Shown: positions 35,964 to 45,331 of the stretch, piece after piece | Layout: each line of letters opens with the position of its first letter | How positions within the stretch are numbered: position 1 is the stretch's first letter | Source of the DNA: Streptomyces mobaraensis NBRC 13819 = DSM 40847 | Lineage (GTDB): Bacteria; Actinomycetota; Actinomycetes; Streptomycetales; Streptomycetaceae | Assembly: GCF_017916255.1 (NCBI RefSeq) | Contig: NZ_CP072827.1 | Location: forward strand, 4,179,501-4,243,500 | Length of the DNA: 64,000 bases | Direction of reading: 5' to 3' | The notes under the pieces: generated by a model | What the model was told of the DNA's origin: nothing | What the model saw: only the letters and a program-made list of their open reading frames with translations | The model's database searches: none | Program-made: the position numbers and the translations under genes

Positions 35964-36566
35964 GTGAAGATCCTCCTCGTCGGTGCCTCCGGCACCATCG
36001 GCCGCGCCGTCCACACCGTCCTGACCGGGCGCGGCCACCAGGTGGTGACCGTCGGCCGCACCGGCGGCGACCTGCGCGCCGACGTCTCCGACCCCGCCGC
36101 CGTCACGCGGCTCTACGAGCAGGTGGACGGGCTGGACGCGGTCGCCGTCGCCGCCGGTGACGCCGTCTTCGCGCCGCTCGGCGGGCTGACGTACGACGAC
36201 CTCGCCGCCACGCTCCGCACCAAGGCGCTGAGCCAGCTCGAACTGGTCCGGCAGGGCGCCCGCCATATCGCCCCCGACGGCTCGTTCACGCTGGTCACCG
36301 GCATACTCACGCACGATCCCATCCCCGCGGGCGCGGCCGCCGCGGCGGCCAACGGTGCCGTCGACGCCTTCGTCCGAGCGGCGGCGGTGGAACTGGCGCC
36401 GCAGCGGGTGAACGCCGTGAGCCCGGGCGTCGTCGCGGAGTCGGCGGACGCGTACGACAGCGCGTTCCCCGGCATGGAGACCGTGCCGGCCGAGCGGGTG
36501 GCGCGGGCGTACGTGCGGTCGATCGAGGGGCGGCTGACGGGGCGGACGTTCCGGGTCGGGTACTGA
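35964..36566 (+). CDS. short-chain dehydrogenase/reductase-like protein lacking the YxxxK motif
   Basis: 200 residues. The nucleotide-binding GASGTIGRAV, the DV after ADVS and the C-terminal VNAVSPGVVAESAD are SDR features. The region where Tyr-x-x-x-Lys should lie reads AGAAAAAANGAVDAFVRAAA, with neither residue, so standard SDR catalysis is unlikely; a known subgroup of about 200-residue SDR-like proteins shares this trait as I recall. GTG 35964 follows GGAAGAG. It is probably controlled by the divergent LysR gene. Confidence 0.85.
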   Translation: MKILLVGASGTIGRAVHTVLTGRGHQVVTVGRTGGDLRADVSDPAAVTRLYEQVDGLDAVAVAAGDAVFAPLGGLTYDDLAATLRTKALSQLELVRQGARHIAPDGSFTLVTGILTHDPIPAGAAAAAANGAVDAFVRAAAVELAPQRVNAVSPGVVAESADAYDSAFPGMETVPAERVARAYVRSIEGRLTGRTFRVGY

Positions 36567-36579
36567 CCGGGCGGATCGC

Positions 36580-37710
36580 CTAGCGCAGGACCCCCTCCAG
36601 GAAGTCGCTCCCCAGCCGTGCCACCGTCGTCAGGTCCAGCTGGTGCAGGACGTACCGGCCCCGCCGCCGGGTGGTGATCAGGCCCGCCTTCTTCAGCACC
36701 TTGATGTGCCGCGACGCCTCCGGCGCGCTGATGTTGTGCTCGGCGGCGAGCTCGCCGGTGGTGCAGGCGCTGCGCGCCAGCCACCGGCACATCCGCAGCC
36801 GCATGGGGTGCGCCAGGGCCTCCAGCCGGCGTTCGATCAGCTCCAGGGAGGCGGGGCCGGCCGCCTCCGGGGAACCGATCGGGTAGAAGATCACCGGGCG
36901 CCACGCGGGGGCGTAGAGCACCAGGAGGTGGGGCCAGCCGAGGGTGGTCGGCAGCAGGGTGAGGCCGGCGCCGACACCGGCCGCCGGGCCGAGGGCCGTG
37001 GCCCGGCCGGACGTCAGCTTGTCCACGTGGATACGGGCGCCGGTCGCGTCCTCCTCCAGCGTGACGGCGGGGGACACCTCGGCCAGCGCCTCGCGCAGTC
37101 CCTTGCGCCGCAGGATCTCCGACTTGTGCCGGGCGTCGGCCGCGAGCGTGAGGGCGCCCCGGCGCCAGACGTCCGCGAAGAACGCCTCCTCGCAGTCCTC
37201 GAACAGCCGGCGCAGCCAGGTCCGGACGCCCTGCGGGTCGTCCAGGGTGCGGCGGGCGAACTCCAGTTGGCGCGGGCCGCGGGCCGCCGCCCGTTCCAGG
37301 GCCCGGCCGCGGGCCGCCGCGTCGCGCAGCGGTGACGCGCTGCCCGGGGAGTAGTAGTTGGAGCAGGTGAGTTCCAGCGCCGCCGAGACGTACTGCTCGT
37401 CGTCGAGCCGGTCGAGCAGGTCCAGCTCGTCCTTGAGGGTGGCGCCCGGGCGGCCCCCGGTGTCCGGCAGGGCGGCGAAGGCTCCGAAGATGTCGGAGAT
37501 CACCGTCGTCCACAGGAAGTCCGCCTCGCAGAGCCGGTCCGCGAGGTCCGGCTTGAGGCCGGCCAGGGTGGCCGTCACCCAGCCGTGCAGGCCGGGGTGG
37601 TGCCGGGGCTCCCGCAGGGCGTGCAGGGCGTGCCCCAGTTCGGCGAGGGGCGACGCGGCGAAGACGACACGCTCGGGCGGCAGGCCCGTGACGTCGATCA
37701 ACAGGCTCAT
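36580..37710 (-). CDS. ArsR-type winged-helix regulator with DUF5937 domain
   Basis: 376 residues. The N-terminal 260 form the DUF5937 region (PPERVVFAASPLAELGHALH); the C-terminal 80 form an ArsR winged helix (LEALAHPMRLRMCRWLARSA, ISAPEASRHIKVLKKAG, RRRGRYVLHQLDL). There are no clustered metal-binding cysteines. The start is ATG 37710 or 37719, only 9 bases apart. It is convergent with the SDR gene (13-base gap). The target is unknown; a small divergent gene lies at 37810. Confidence 0.87.
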   Translation of the reverse strand: MSLLIDVTGLPPERVVFAASPLAELGHALHALREPRHHPGLHGWVTATLAGLKPDLADRLCEADFLWTTVISDIFGAFAALPDTGGRPGATLKDELDLLDRLDDEQYVSAALELTCSNYYSPGSASPLRDAAARGRALERAAARGPRQLEFARRTLDDPQGVRTWLRRLFEDCEEAFFADVWRRGALTLAADARHKSEILRRKGLREALAEVSPAVTLEEDATGARIHVDKLTSGRATALGPAAGVGAGLTLLPTTLGWPHLLVLYAPAWRPVIFYPIGSPEAAGPASLELIERRLEALAHPMRLRMCRWLARSACTTGELAAEHNISAPEASRHIKVLKKAGLITTRRRGRYVLHQLDLTTVARLGSDFLEGVLR

Positions 37711-37809
37711 GCCCCTCATTCTGGGCGCTCCGCGAGGCGGTTCCCGATCGATTGACGGTCCGCGTCAATCGACGCGCACCGGGGCGGGGTCGCGTCGCAC
37801 CGTGGAGGC

Positions 37810-38061
37810 ATGGACGCGACACAGCAGCAGATGTTCGACAGCTACCGCGCGGCCCGGCGGGGCGAGGCCGCCCCGCCCGCGCCGGGGACGTACGAGATGG
37901 AGACCGTCCGGCAGATCCGGTTGTGGCGGGAGTTCCTGGCCGTACTGGACGGGCGGGTGAAGCGGGTGAAGCGGAGGAGACGGGGGCGGGCGGCGCGGCG
38001 GCCCGCCGACGCGGCGGTGCCCCGGGTGCAGGCGGGGTGCCGGGGGTCCGTGGGGTGCTGA
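37810..38061 (+). CDS. small hypothetical protein
   Basis: An 83-residue frame starting with ATG 37810 behind GTGGAGG. The first 50 residues (MDATQQQMFDSYRAARRGEA, VRQIRLWREFLAVLDGR) look like a genuine helical protein; the remainder is Arg-rich and may reflect drift. No family recognised. It is divergent from the DUF5937 regulator, which could control it. Confidence 0.5.
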   Translation: MDATQQQMFDSYRAARRGEAAPPAPGTYEMETVRQIRLWREFLAVLDGRVKRVKRRRRGRAARRPADAAVPRVQAGCRGSVGC

Positions 38062-38634
38062 GCCCGCCGTGAGGGGGCGGGCGTGGACGGCCGTGGACGG
38101 GCGCGGCGCCGTACGGGCGGCGGGCCGGGCCCCCGACGGCAGCCGCGAGGCGGCACCGGTGCGCGTCGCGCCGCGTGCCCATCCCAGCCCCGTCCCGGCC
38201 CACCGCGGAGCGTCTCGGCTCCGGCCGTCCCGGCGCGCATCCCGGACCGCCTCGGCCCTGACCGCCCCGGCCCACCCCGGAGCGTCTCGGCCCCGGCCGT
38301 CCCCTCGCGTACCCCGGACCGCCTCGGCTCCGGCCGTCCCACCCCAAAGCGTCTCGGCTCCTACCGTCCCTTCGCGCACTCCGGAGCGCATCAGCCCCGG
38401 CCGTCCCCGCCTTCCCCGGAGCGTCTCGGCTCCGGCCGTCCCGGCGTGCCCGGGAGCGTTCCGGCCGGGCCGCCCCGGACCGCCCCGGCGGACGTCCGAT
38501 CCGGTCCCGAGGGCGGCCCCGAACGCTCCCTCACCGGCCCGCCGCCGTCCTCCTCGCGACCGATCGGGAGCGCGTAGCATGACAGCGGAATCGTCCGGTA
38601 CCCCCGCGGACTGGAACGGAAGGCACCCCGCCGC
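38062..38634. other. non-coding region dominated by degenerate tandem repeats
   Basis: This 573-base interval has no credible gene. Its open frames on both strands merely translate the repeat at 38206-38490. The last 60 bases should hold the promoter of the cofactor operon, where I see only a weak TAGCAT at 38575-38580. Confidence 0.6.
38206..38490 (+). repeat. degenerate tandem repeat of about 35 bp (about 72 bp composite)
   Basis: Units begin near 38206, 38243, 38278, 38315, 38346, 38382, 38417 and 38451 (spacing 31-37 bp). The two alternating half-units start GGAGCGTCTCGGCTCCGGCC and GGACCGCCTCGGCTCCGGCC and end CGTCCC plus a variable linker. Unit length is not a multiple of three, arguing against coding. 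Confidence 0.75.
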
Positions 38635-39636
38635 GTGAACGCACAACCAACCCCCGACCGGCCGAGCCCGCAGGACCGGCCCGCCCGCCTGACGGTCGGC
38701 GTCGTCGGCGCGGGCCGGGTGGGCCCCGCCCTCGCCGCGTCGCTCCAGCTCGCCGGGCACCGTCCCGTCGCCGTCTCGGGCGTCTCCGACGCCTCGCTGC
38801 GGCGCGCGGCCGAGATCCTGCCGGGCGTCCCGGTCGTCCCGCCCGCCGAGGTGCTGGCGCGGGCCGAACTGGTCCTGCTCACCGTCCCGGACGACGTCCT
38901 CCCGGGGCTCGTCGCCGGGCTGGCCGAGACCGGGGCCGTCCGCCCCGGACAGCTGCTCGCGCACACCTCGGGACGGCACGGCGCGGCCGTGCTCGACCCC
39001 GCGACCAGGGCGGGAGCCCTGCCGCTCGCCCTGCATCCCGCGATGACCTTCACCGGTACGCCGGTGGACGTCCAGCGGCTGGCCGGCTGCTCGTTCGGCG
39101 TCACCGCTCCCGAGGAGCTGCGGCTCGCCGCCGAGGCGCTGGTGATCGAGATGGGCGGCGAGCCGGAGTGGATCGACGAGGCCGCCCGGCCGCTGTACCA
39201 CGCGGCCCTGGCCATCGGCGCGAACCACCTGGTCACCCTGGTGGCCCAGGCCATGGAGCTGCTGTCCGCGGCCGGCGTCGGCAACCCGTCCCGGATGCTC
39301 GGCCCGCTGCTCGGCGCGGCCCTCGACAACGCCCTCCGCAGCGGTGACGCCGCGCTGACCGGCCCGGTCGCACGCGGTGACGCGGGCACCGTGGCCGCCC
39401 ACGTCACGGAGTTGCGCCGGCACGCGCCGCAGGCGGTCGCCGGGTATCTGGCGATGGCCAGAACGACCGCGGACCGCGCTCTCGCGCACGGCCTGCTCAA
39501 GCCGGAGCTGGCGGAAGACCTGCTCGGCGTCCTCGCCGACGAGGCGAACGCGGCGGGCGGCACGGGTGGGGCAGGCGGGACGAACGGCCCGGACGGAACG
39601 GCCGGTTCCGGCCCGGTGGACGGAGGAGAGCAGTGA
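38635..39636 (+). CDS. Rossmann/DUF2520 oxidoreductase, candidate PanG-type ketopantoate reductase
   Basis: 333 residues. The N-terminal Rossmann fold reads [22 protein letters not shown] and the C-terminal helical DUF2520 domain has [33 protein letters not shown] and [14 protein letters not shown]2520 proteins include, to my recollection, PanG of Francisella, a third class of ketopantoate reductase. The stop overlaps the panC start by 4 bases, so the two are translationally coupled, fitting pantoate supply to PanC. The last 35 residues are Gly/Thr-rich. GTG 38635 is the start. Confidence 0.85.
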   Translation: MNAQPTPDRPSPQDRPARLTVGVVGAGRVGPALAASLQLAGHRPVAVSGVSDASLRRAAEILPGVPVVPPAEVLARAELVLLTVPDDVLPGLVAGLAETGAVRPGQLLAHTSGRHGAAVLDPATRAGALPLALHPAMTFTGTPVDVQRLAGCSFGVTAPEELRLAAEALVIEMGGEPEWIDEAARPLYHAALAIGANHLVTLVAQAMELLSAAGVGNPSRMLGPLLGAALDNALRSGDAALTGPVARGDAGTVAAHVTELRRHAPQAVAGYLAMARTTADRALAHGLLKPELAEDLLGVLADEANAAGGTGGAGGTNGPDGTAGSGPVDGGEQ

Positions 39637-40520
39637 CCATGGGGACCATCCGGCTCGTACGGGACACCGCGGAGCTCCAGGCCCTCCCGCGCGACCCCGC
39701 GGCCCGCCGCGCCGTCGTCATGACCATGGGCGCCCTCCACGAGGGCCACGCCACCCTGATCCGCGAGGCCCGCCGGCTCGCCGGGCCCGACGGCCAGGTC
39801 GTCGTCACGGTCTTCGTCAACCCGCTCCAGTTCGGCCCGAACGAGGACCTGGACCGCTACCCCCGCACGCTCGACGCCGACGTCGCGCTCGCCGCCGAGT
39901 CGGGCGCGGACGCCGTGTTCGCGCCTTCCGTCGCCGAGGTCTACCCGGGCGGCGAGCCCGAGGTGCGGATCAGCGCCGGGCCCATGGGCGAACGCCTCGA
40001 AGGCGCCCACCGCCCGGGCCACTTCGACGGCGTGCTGACGGTCGTCGCCAAGCTGCTGCACCTCAGCCGGCCGGACACCGCCCTCTTCGGGCAGAAGGAC
40101 GCCCAGCAGCTCGCGATGATCCGCCGCATGGTCCGGGACCTCAACTTCCCGGTGGAGATCGTCGGCGTGCCGACCGTCCGCGAGGCCGACGGTCTGGCCC
40201 TGTCCAGCCGCAACCGCTACCTCTCGGCCGCCGACCGGACCTCCGCCCTGGCCCTTTCGCGGGCCCTGTCCGCCGCGGCCGACGCCGCCGACCGCGGCCC
40301 GTCCGCCGTCCGCGAGGCCGCCCGCGCGGTCCTGGACGGCGCGGCGACCCTGGAGCCCCCGGTCGTCCTCGACTACCTGGCGCTCGTCGATCCGGCCGAC
40401 TTCACCGAGGTGCCCGCCGGCTTCACGGGCGAGGCGGTCCTCGCGGTCGCCGCCCGGGTCGGCACCACCCGCCTCATCGACAACATCGTGCTGGACTTCA
40501 CCCTGGGGGAACGGTCATGA
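39633..40520 (+). CDS. panC: pantothenate synthetase
   Basis: 295 residues. It condenses pantoate with beta-alanine using ATP. Motifs are [16 protein letters not shown] (HxGH-like), [38 protein letters not shown] and [13 protein letters not shown] (KMSKS equivalent). GTG 39633 lies in the GTGA overlap with the upstream gene; ATG 39639 is the alternative and is better spaced from GGAGGAG. Its stop overlaps nadB by 4 bases. Confidence 0.96.
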   Translation: MTMGTIRLVRDTAELQALPRDPAARRAVVMTMGALHEGHATLIREARRLAGPDGQVVVTVFVNPLQFGPNEDLDRYPRTLDADVALAAESGADAVFAPSVAEVYPGGEPEVRISAGPMGERLEGAHRPGHFDGVLTVVAKLLHLSRPDTALFGQKDAQQLAMIRRMVRDLNFPVEIVGVPTVREADGLALSSRNRYLSAADRTSALALSRALSAAADAADRGPSAVREAARAVLDGAATLEPPVVLDYLALVDPADFTEVPAGFTGEAVLAVAARVGTTRLIDNIVLDFTLGERS

Positions 40521-42223
40521 CCGGTATACGACTCGCGGCTCCGCGGCCCGGCTGGTCCGTCGACGCGGACGTCGTCGTCATCGGGTCGGGCGTCGCCGGA
40601 CTCACCGTCGCGCTGCGCAGCGCGGCCGCCGGCGCGCGGGTCGTGATCGTCACCAAGGCCCGCCTCGACGCCGGTTCCACCCGCTGGGCCCAGGGCGGTA
40701 TCGCCGCCGCCCTCGACGAGGGCGACACCCCCGCGCAGCACCTCGACGACACGCTCGTCGCCGGCGTCGGCCTCTGCGACGAGCAGGCCGTCCGCACGCT
40801 CGTCACCGAGGGCCCGGACGCCGTCCGCCGGCTGATGGCCACCGGCGCCCGCTTCGACGCCGACCCCGCCACCGGCGAGGTCCAGCTGACCCGTGAGGGC
40901 GGCCACCACCGCCGCCGCATCGTGCACGCGGGCGGCGACGCGACCGGCGCCGAGGTCTCGCGCGCGCTGGTCGCGGCCGTCCGGGCGGCGGACATCCGGA
41001 TCATCGAGCACGCCCTCGTCCTCGACCTCCTCAAGGACGCCGCCGGCCGGGCCGCCGGCGTCTCCCTGCACGTCATGGGCGAGGGGCGGCACGACGGCGT
41101 CGGCGCCGTCCGCGCCCGGGCCGTCGTGCTCGCGACCGGCGGCATGGGCCAGGTGTTCGCCGCGACCACCAACCCCGCCGTCTCCACCGGCGACGGCGTC
41201 GCCCTCGCGCTGCGCGCCGGCGCCGAGGTCTCCGACCTGGAGTTCGTCCAGTTCCACCCCACCGTGCTCTGGCTCGGCCCGGACGCCGAGGGCCAGCTGC
41301 CGCTGGTCTCCGAGGCGGTCCGCGGCGAGGGCGCCCACCTGGTCGACGCCGACGGCGTCCGCTTCATGCTCGGGCAGCACGAACTCGCCGAGCTGGCGCC
41401 GCGCGACATCGTCGCCAAGGGCATCATGCGCCGGATGCGGGAGACCGGCGCCGACCACATGTTCCTGGACGGCCGGCACTTCGGCGCCGTCATGTGGGCC
41501 GAGCGCTTCCCGACCATCCTGGCCGCCTGCCGCTCGCACGGCATCGACCCGGTGACCGAGCCGATCCCGATCGCCCCCGCCGCGCACTACGCGTCCGGCG
41601 GCGTCCGCACCGACGCGCACGGACGGACGACCGTGCCCGGCCTGTACGCGTGCGGCGAGGTCGCCTGCACCGGCGTGCACGGCGCGAACCGGCTGGCGTC
41701 CAACTCGCTGCTGGAGGGCCTGGTCTTCGCCGAGCGCATCGCGGCGGCCGTGGCCGCCGACGAGACCGTGCCCGGCGAGCCCGTACCGGCGGACGGCCCC
41801 GGCGAACCGCTCGTCGCCCCCGAGGACCGCCACACGATCCAGCGGATCATGACCCGGGGCGCCGGGGTCCTGCGCTCCGCCGCCGGCCTCGCCGAGGCGG
41901 CGGACCGCCTCGACGCCGTCCGCCGCGCCGTGCACACCGACGGCAAGAGCGCCGAGCCCGGCACCGAGGCGTGGGAGGCCACCAACCTCCTGCTGGTCGC
42001 CCGCGTCCTGGTCGCCGCCGCGCTGCGCCGCGAGGAGACCCGCGGCAGCCACTGGCGCGAGGACCGCCCCGACCGCGACGACGACCGGTGGCGCCGCCAC
42101 CTCCTCGTCACCCTCCGCCCGGACCGTACGCTTGCGGTCTCCACCACGGAGACGGCCGCCTTCCCCCCGGTTTCCCCCGCTTCCCCCTCTTCCCCGCATC
42201 CCGCACCGAGGAGCACCGCGTGA
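40517..42223 (+). CDS. nadB: L-aspartate oxidase
   Basis: A 568-residue FAD enzyme that oxidises aspartate to iminoaspartate, the first step of de novo NAD synthesis. FAD-binding [28 protein letters not shown], catalytic-region [33 protein letters not shown] and [19 protein letters not shown] are present. The last 20 residues are Ser/Pro-rich. It is coupled to panC and nadC by 4-base overlaps. No nadA gene is present in the window, so quinolinate synthase must be elsewhere. Confidence 0.96.
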   Translation: MTGIRLAAPRPGWSVDADVVVIGSGVAGLTVALRSAAAGARVVIVTKARLDAGSTRWAQGGIAAALDEGDTPAQHLDDTLVAGVGLCDEQAVRTLVTEGPDAVRRLMATGARFDADPATGEVQLTREGGHHRRRIVHAGGDATGAEVSRALVAAVRAADIRIIEHALVLDLLKDAAGRAAGVSLHVMGEGRHDGVGAVRARAVVLATGGMGQVFAATTNPAVSTGDGVALALRAGAEVSDLEFVQFHPTVLWLGPDAEGQLPLVSEAVRGEGAHLVDADGVRFMLGQHELAELAPRDIVAKGIMRRMRETGADHMFLDGRHFGAVMWAERFPTILAACRSHGIDPVTEPIPIAPAAHYASGGVRTDAHGRTTVPGLYACGEVACTGVHGANRLASNSLLEGLVFAERIAAAVAADETVPGEPVPADGPGEPLVAPEDRHTIQRIMTRGAGVLRSAAGLAEAADRLDAVRRAVHTDGKSAEPGTEAWEATNLLLVARVLVAAALRREETRGSHWREDRPDRDDDRWRRHLLVTLRPDRTLAVSTTETAAFPPVSPASPSSPHPAPRSTA

Positions 42224-43218
42224 CCACGCCCGACGACCTCCAGTACCGGCTCACCACCCTGACCGACGAACCGGGCTGCGGCGGCGACTGCGCCTGCGGC
42301 GAGGGGGCCTCCGCCTACGAGTGCGGGCTCGACAGCGGGCTCGCGGCGCTGCTCGCGGACGCCGGTCTCGACCCGCTGCTGGTCGAGGAGATCGCGCACA
42401 TGACCGTCGAGGAGGACCTCGACGGCGGCGTGGACGTCACCTCGGTGGCCACCATCCCCGAGGACGCCGTCGCCACCGGCGACTTCACCGCCCGCGAGGC
42501 CGGCACGGTGGCCGGGCTGCGCGTCGCCGAGGCGATCCTCTCCGTCGTCTGTACCGACGACTTCGAGGTCGAGCGGCACGTCGAGGACGGCGACCGGGTC
42601 GAGGCCGGGCAGCGCCTGCTGTCCGTCACCACCCGCACCCGCGACCTGCTCACCGCCGAGCGCGGCATGCTCAACCTGCTCTGCCGCCTCTCCGGCATCG
42701 CCACCGCCACCCGGCTCTGGGCCGACGTGCTGGAGGGCACCGGCGCGGAGGTCCGCGACACCCGGAAGACGACGCCCGGCCTGCGCGCCCTGGAGAAGTA
42801 CGCGGTCCGCTGCGGCGGCGGCGTCAACCACCGGATGTCGCTCTCGGACGCCGCGCTGGTCAAGGACAACCACGTGATCGCGGCGGGCGGCGTCGCCCAG
42901 GCGTTCCGGGCCGTCCGCGAGCGGTTCCCCGAGCTGCCGATCGAGGTCGAGGTCGACCACCTGGAGCAGATCCCGCCGGTTCTCGCCGAGGGCGCCGACC
43001 TGATCCTGCTCGACAACTTCACCGTCGAGCGGACCCGCGAGGCCGTCGCCCTCGTCGCCGGCCGCGCCCGGCTGGAGTCCTCCGGCCGGCTCACCCTGGC
43101 CAACGCGCGCGAGTACGCGACCACCGGTGTGGACTACCTGGCCGTCGGCTCGCTCACGCACTCCTCGCCGATCCTCGACATCGGCCTGGACCTGCGGCAG
43201 CAGGAGGGTGCTGCCTGA
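42220..43218 (+). CDS. nadC: nicotinate-nucleotide pyrophosphorylase (carboxylating)
   Basis: 332 residues. It converts quinolinate and PRPP to nicotinate mononucleotide. Motifs are EEDLDGGVDVTS, RDTRKTTPGLRALEKYAVRC, GGVNHRMSLSDAALVKDNHV, EVEVDHLEQ and LESSGRLTLANA. A 45-residue N-terminal extension carries Cys20, Cys24, Cys26 and Cys35 (GCGGDCACGEGASAYECG), absent from E. coli NadC. GTG 42220 overlaps the nadB stop; GAGGAG lies upstream. The coaX start touches its stop (TGATG). Confidence 0.96.
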   Translation: MTTPDDLQYRLTTLTDEPGCGGDCACGEGASAYECGLDSGLAALLADAGLDPLLVEEIAHMTVEEDLDGGVDVTSVATIPEDAVATGDFTAREAGTVAGLRVAEAILSVVCTDDFEVERHVEDGDRVEAGQRLLSVTTRTRDLLTAERGMLNLLCRLSGIATATRLWADVLEGTGAEVRDTRKTTPGLRALEKYAVRCGGGVNHRMSLSDAALVKDNHVIAAGGVAQAFRAVRERFPELPIEVEVDHLEQIPPVLAEGADLILLDNFTVERTREAVALVAGRARLESSGRLTLANAREYATTGVDYLAVGSLTHSSPILDIGLDLRQQEGAA

Positions 43219-44015
43219 TGCTGCTCACCATCGACGTCGGCAACACCCAGACCGTCCTCGGCCTCTTCGACGGCGACGAGATCGTGGAGCACTGGCGGAT
43301 CTCCACCGACCCCCGGCGCACCGCCGACGAGCTGGCCGTCCTCTTCCAGGGCCTGATGGGCCGCCACCCGCTGCTCGGGGACGACCTGGGCGACGGCATC
43401 GAGGGCATCGCCATCTGCTCCACCGTCCCGTCGGTGCTGCACGAGATGCGCGAGGTGACCCGCCGCTACTACGGCGACGTCCCGGCCGTCCTCGTCGAGC
43501 CGGGCGTGAAGACCGGCGTGCCGATCCTCATGGACAACCCCAAGGAGGTCGGCGCGGACCGCATCATCAACGCGGTCGCGGCGGTCGAGCTCTACGACGG
43601 CCCCGCCATCGTGGTCGACTTCGGCACGGCCACCACCTTCGACGCGGTGAGCGCCCGCGGCGAGTACGTGGGCGGGGTGATCGCGCCGGGCATCGAGATC
43701 TCCGTCGAGGCGCTGGGCGTCAAGGGCGCCCAGCTCCGCAAGATCGAACTGGCCCGGCCGCGCAGCGTGATCGGCAAGAACACCGTCGAGGCGATGCAGT
43801 CCGGCATCATCCACGGCTTCGCCGGCCAGGTGGACGGCGTCGTCAACCGGATGGCGCGGGAGCTCGCGGACGACCCCGACGACGTCACCGTCATCGCCAC
43901 CGGCGGCCTGGCGCCGCTGGTGCTCGGCGAGGCCACGGTGATCGACGAGCACGAGCCCTGGCTGACGCTGGTCGGCCTGCGGCTGGTGTACGAGCGGAAC
44001 GTGGCGCGGGCGTAA
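43218..44015 (+). CDS. coaX: type III pantothenate kinase
   Basis: A 265-residue ASKHA-fold kinase that phosphorylates pantothenate, the first committed step to CoA. Motifs are TIDVGNTQTVLGLF, CSTVPSV, GADRIINAVAA, VVDFGTATTFDAV and VIATGGLAPLV. It is the last gene of the operon, so pantothenate made by PanC can be used directly. panD is not present nearby. Confidence 0.96.
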   Translation: MLLTIDVGNTQTVLGLFDGDEIVEHWRISTDPRRTADELAVLFQGLMGRHPLLGDDLGDGIEGIAICSTVPSVLHEMREVTRRYYGDVPAVLVEPGVKTGVPILMDNPKEVGADRIINAVAAVELYDGPAIVVDFGTATTFDAVSARGEYVGGVIAPGIEISVEALGVKGAQLRKIELARPRSVIGKNTVEAMQSGIIHGFAGQVDGVVNRMARELADDPDDVTVIATGGLAPLVLGEATVIDEHEPWLTLVGLRLVYERNVARA

Positions 44016-44105
44016 GACGGGCCGGAACGGGCGGGGGCGTGTTCGAGCCACGCCGCAGGGGCCGCGCTAAGCGAAAATTGTCCGTTTAGCACTTAAAGTC
44101 GGCCC

Positions 44106-44903
44106 ATGCCTACGCCCTATGGATCCCACGGCGGCATGGCGTTCAGCGCCGACGAGCTGCGCGTGCTCCGCCGTGCCCTCGCCATCGCCCTCCAGCCCCG
44201 CACCGAGAACGCCGAGAAGCAGAGCTGCCTCCGGCTCGCGCAGGCCGTGGACGAAGCGGCCAGGGAAGGCGGCAGGCTGCGCGCCTTCCTCCGCGCGGAC
44301 CTCGCCCGCTACCGCGCCGCCCTCCCCGGCACCGCGCCCGGCTACGTGGAACGCCTCCAGGACGCCCTCGCGGCCGGCCACCGCCCCGGGGCGGAGGACC
44401 TGGCCGCCCTGCGCGCCCTGTGCGCCGCCCCGGCCGGCGCCGCCGAGACGGGCCGCCGCCGGTCCCTCCTCCAGCGCTGCGAGCGGCTCGCGGAGACCGC
44501 GGTGCGGACCCGGCTCGCCGACTGCACGGCTCCCGGCCCCCGCGCCGCCGCGAGCGCCGTCCTGGACGCCCCCGCCGCCGTACCGGCCGTACCGGCCGCC
44601 CGGCCGCGGAGGGGCGCGCACGACGCGCTGCCGCCCGAGGCCGGCCCGGAGGGGCCAAAGCCGGGCGCCCGGCCGGCCGCGAAGCCCGGTCCGGCGCCGG
44701 GCCCGGCGCCCGGTTCCGAGCGGCCGAAGACTCCCCCGGCACCTCCTCCCAAGGCCCCGCGGCCCGGCGGCCGTCCCATCCCGACCCCCGGTGAGGTCTT
44801 CCCGCCGCGCCGCAAGCCGGCGCCGCCCCCCGAAGCGGCCGGTCACCGGGGTGCCGGGTGCCGGGCGGAGGTCCCCGGCGGGTCGCCTTCGGCGCGCGCG
44901 TAA
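44106..44903 (+). CDS. hypothetical protein with Pro-rich C-terminal half
   Basis: 265 residues. The first 115 are helical and well composed (MAFSADELRVLRRALAIALQ, LRAFLRADLARYRAALPG, ERLQDALAAGHRPGAEDLAA); the rest is Pro/Ala/Gly-rich and disordered. I recall similar proteins at this position in other streptomycetes but no function. The short upstream interval 44064-44100 is unusually AT-rich (GCGAAAATTGTCCGTTTAG) and probably holds its promoter. Confidence 0.7.
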   Translation: MPTPYGSHGGMAFSADELRVLRRALAIALQPRTENAEKQSCLRLAQAVDEAAREGGRLRAFLRADLARYRAALPGTAPGYVERLQDALAAGHRPGAEDLAALRALCAAPAGAAETGRRRSLLQRCERLAETAVRTRLADCTAPGPRAAASAVLDAPAAVPAVPAARPRRGAHDALPPEAGPEGPKPGARPAAKPGPAPGPAPGSERPKTPPAPPPKAPRPGGRPIPTPGEVFPPRRKPAPPPEAAGHRGAGCRAEVPGGSPSARA

Positions 44904-44989
44904 TCTGGACGGGGCGCCCGGCCGCGTCCGGGCCCTCCGGGCGCAGCGCGCCCTTCCAGACCCCTCCCACCCAGAAGGAGCCGACGGCC

Positions 44990-45172
44990 ATGGACTATGT
45001 CGCCGCGCTCGTCCCGCCCGTGGTGATGGCGATCGCCTTCACCGCGCTGGTCGTGACGATCGTCAAGAGCCAGGGCGGTGCGAACAAGGCCAAGGAAGAC
45101 GCCATCGTCGACGCCATGGCCCGCGCCGAGGCCGCCGGCGGTTCCACGGAGGCGAAGACCGCGGGAGCGTGA
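44990..45172 (+). CDS. small single-span membrane protein
   Basis: 60 residues: one hydrophobic span (about residues 4-26, VAALVPPVVMAIAFTALVVT), then a Lys/Glu/Ala-rich helix. ATG 44990 follows AAGGAG by about 9 bases and a strong terminator lies just beyond the stop, so this is a real short gene. No family function recognised. Confidence 0.75.
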   Translation: MDYVAALVPPVVMAIAFTALVVTIVKSQGGANKAKEDAIVDAMARAEAAGGSTEAKTAGA

Positions 45173-45198
45173 ACCGCGCCGGAAACCCGGCGGTGGAC

Positions 45199-45243
45199 AG
45201 GGCGTGCGGCCCGGGGAGTATTTCCCGGGCCGCACGCCCTTTT
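45199..45243 (+). terminator. intrinsic terminator with T-run
   Basis: A perfect 17-bp stem (45199-45215 with 45224-45240), loop GAGTATTT, followed by TTTT. This is the most canonical terminator in the window. Confidence 0.9.
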
Positions 45244-45331
45244 CGCGGGCCTCTTCTCCGTCGGCTTCCCGGCCGCGCGGGCCGGAGCCCGATAAACCGG
45301 CATTCGAGACATCTCCCACTATTATTCGCGT

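Noticed and set aside
37842..38342. Minus-strand frame of repeated AGAETLRGGPGR-like peptide
   Set aside because: It is only the translation of the tandem DNA repeat. The unit lengths (31-37 bp) break frame, there is no start signal, and composition is Arg/Gly/Pro only.
40517..42223. Possible frameshift or fusion in nadB because the open frame extends far upstream
   Set aside because: The extension is a shadow over panC. The ATGA start at 40517 and full-length motifs show a normal gene.
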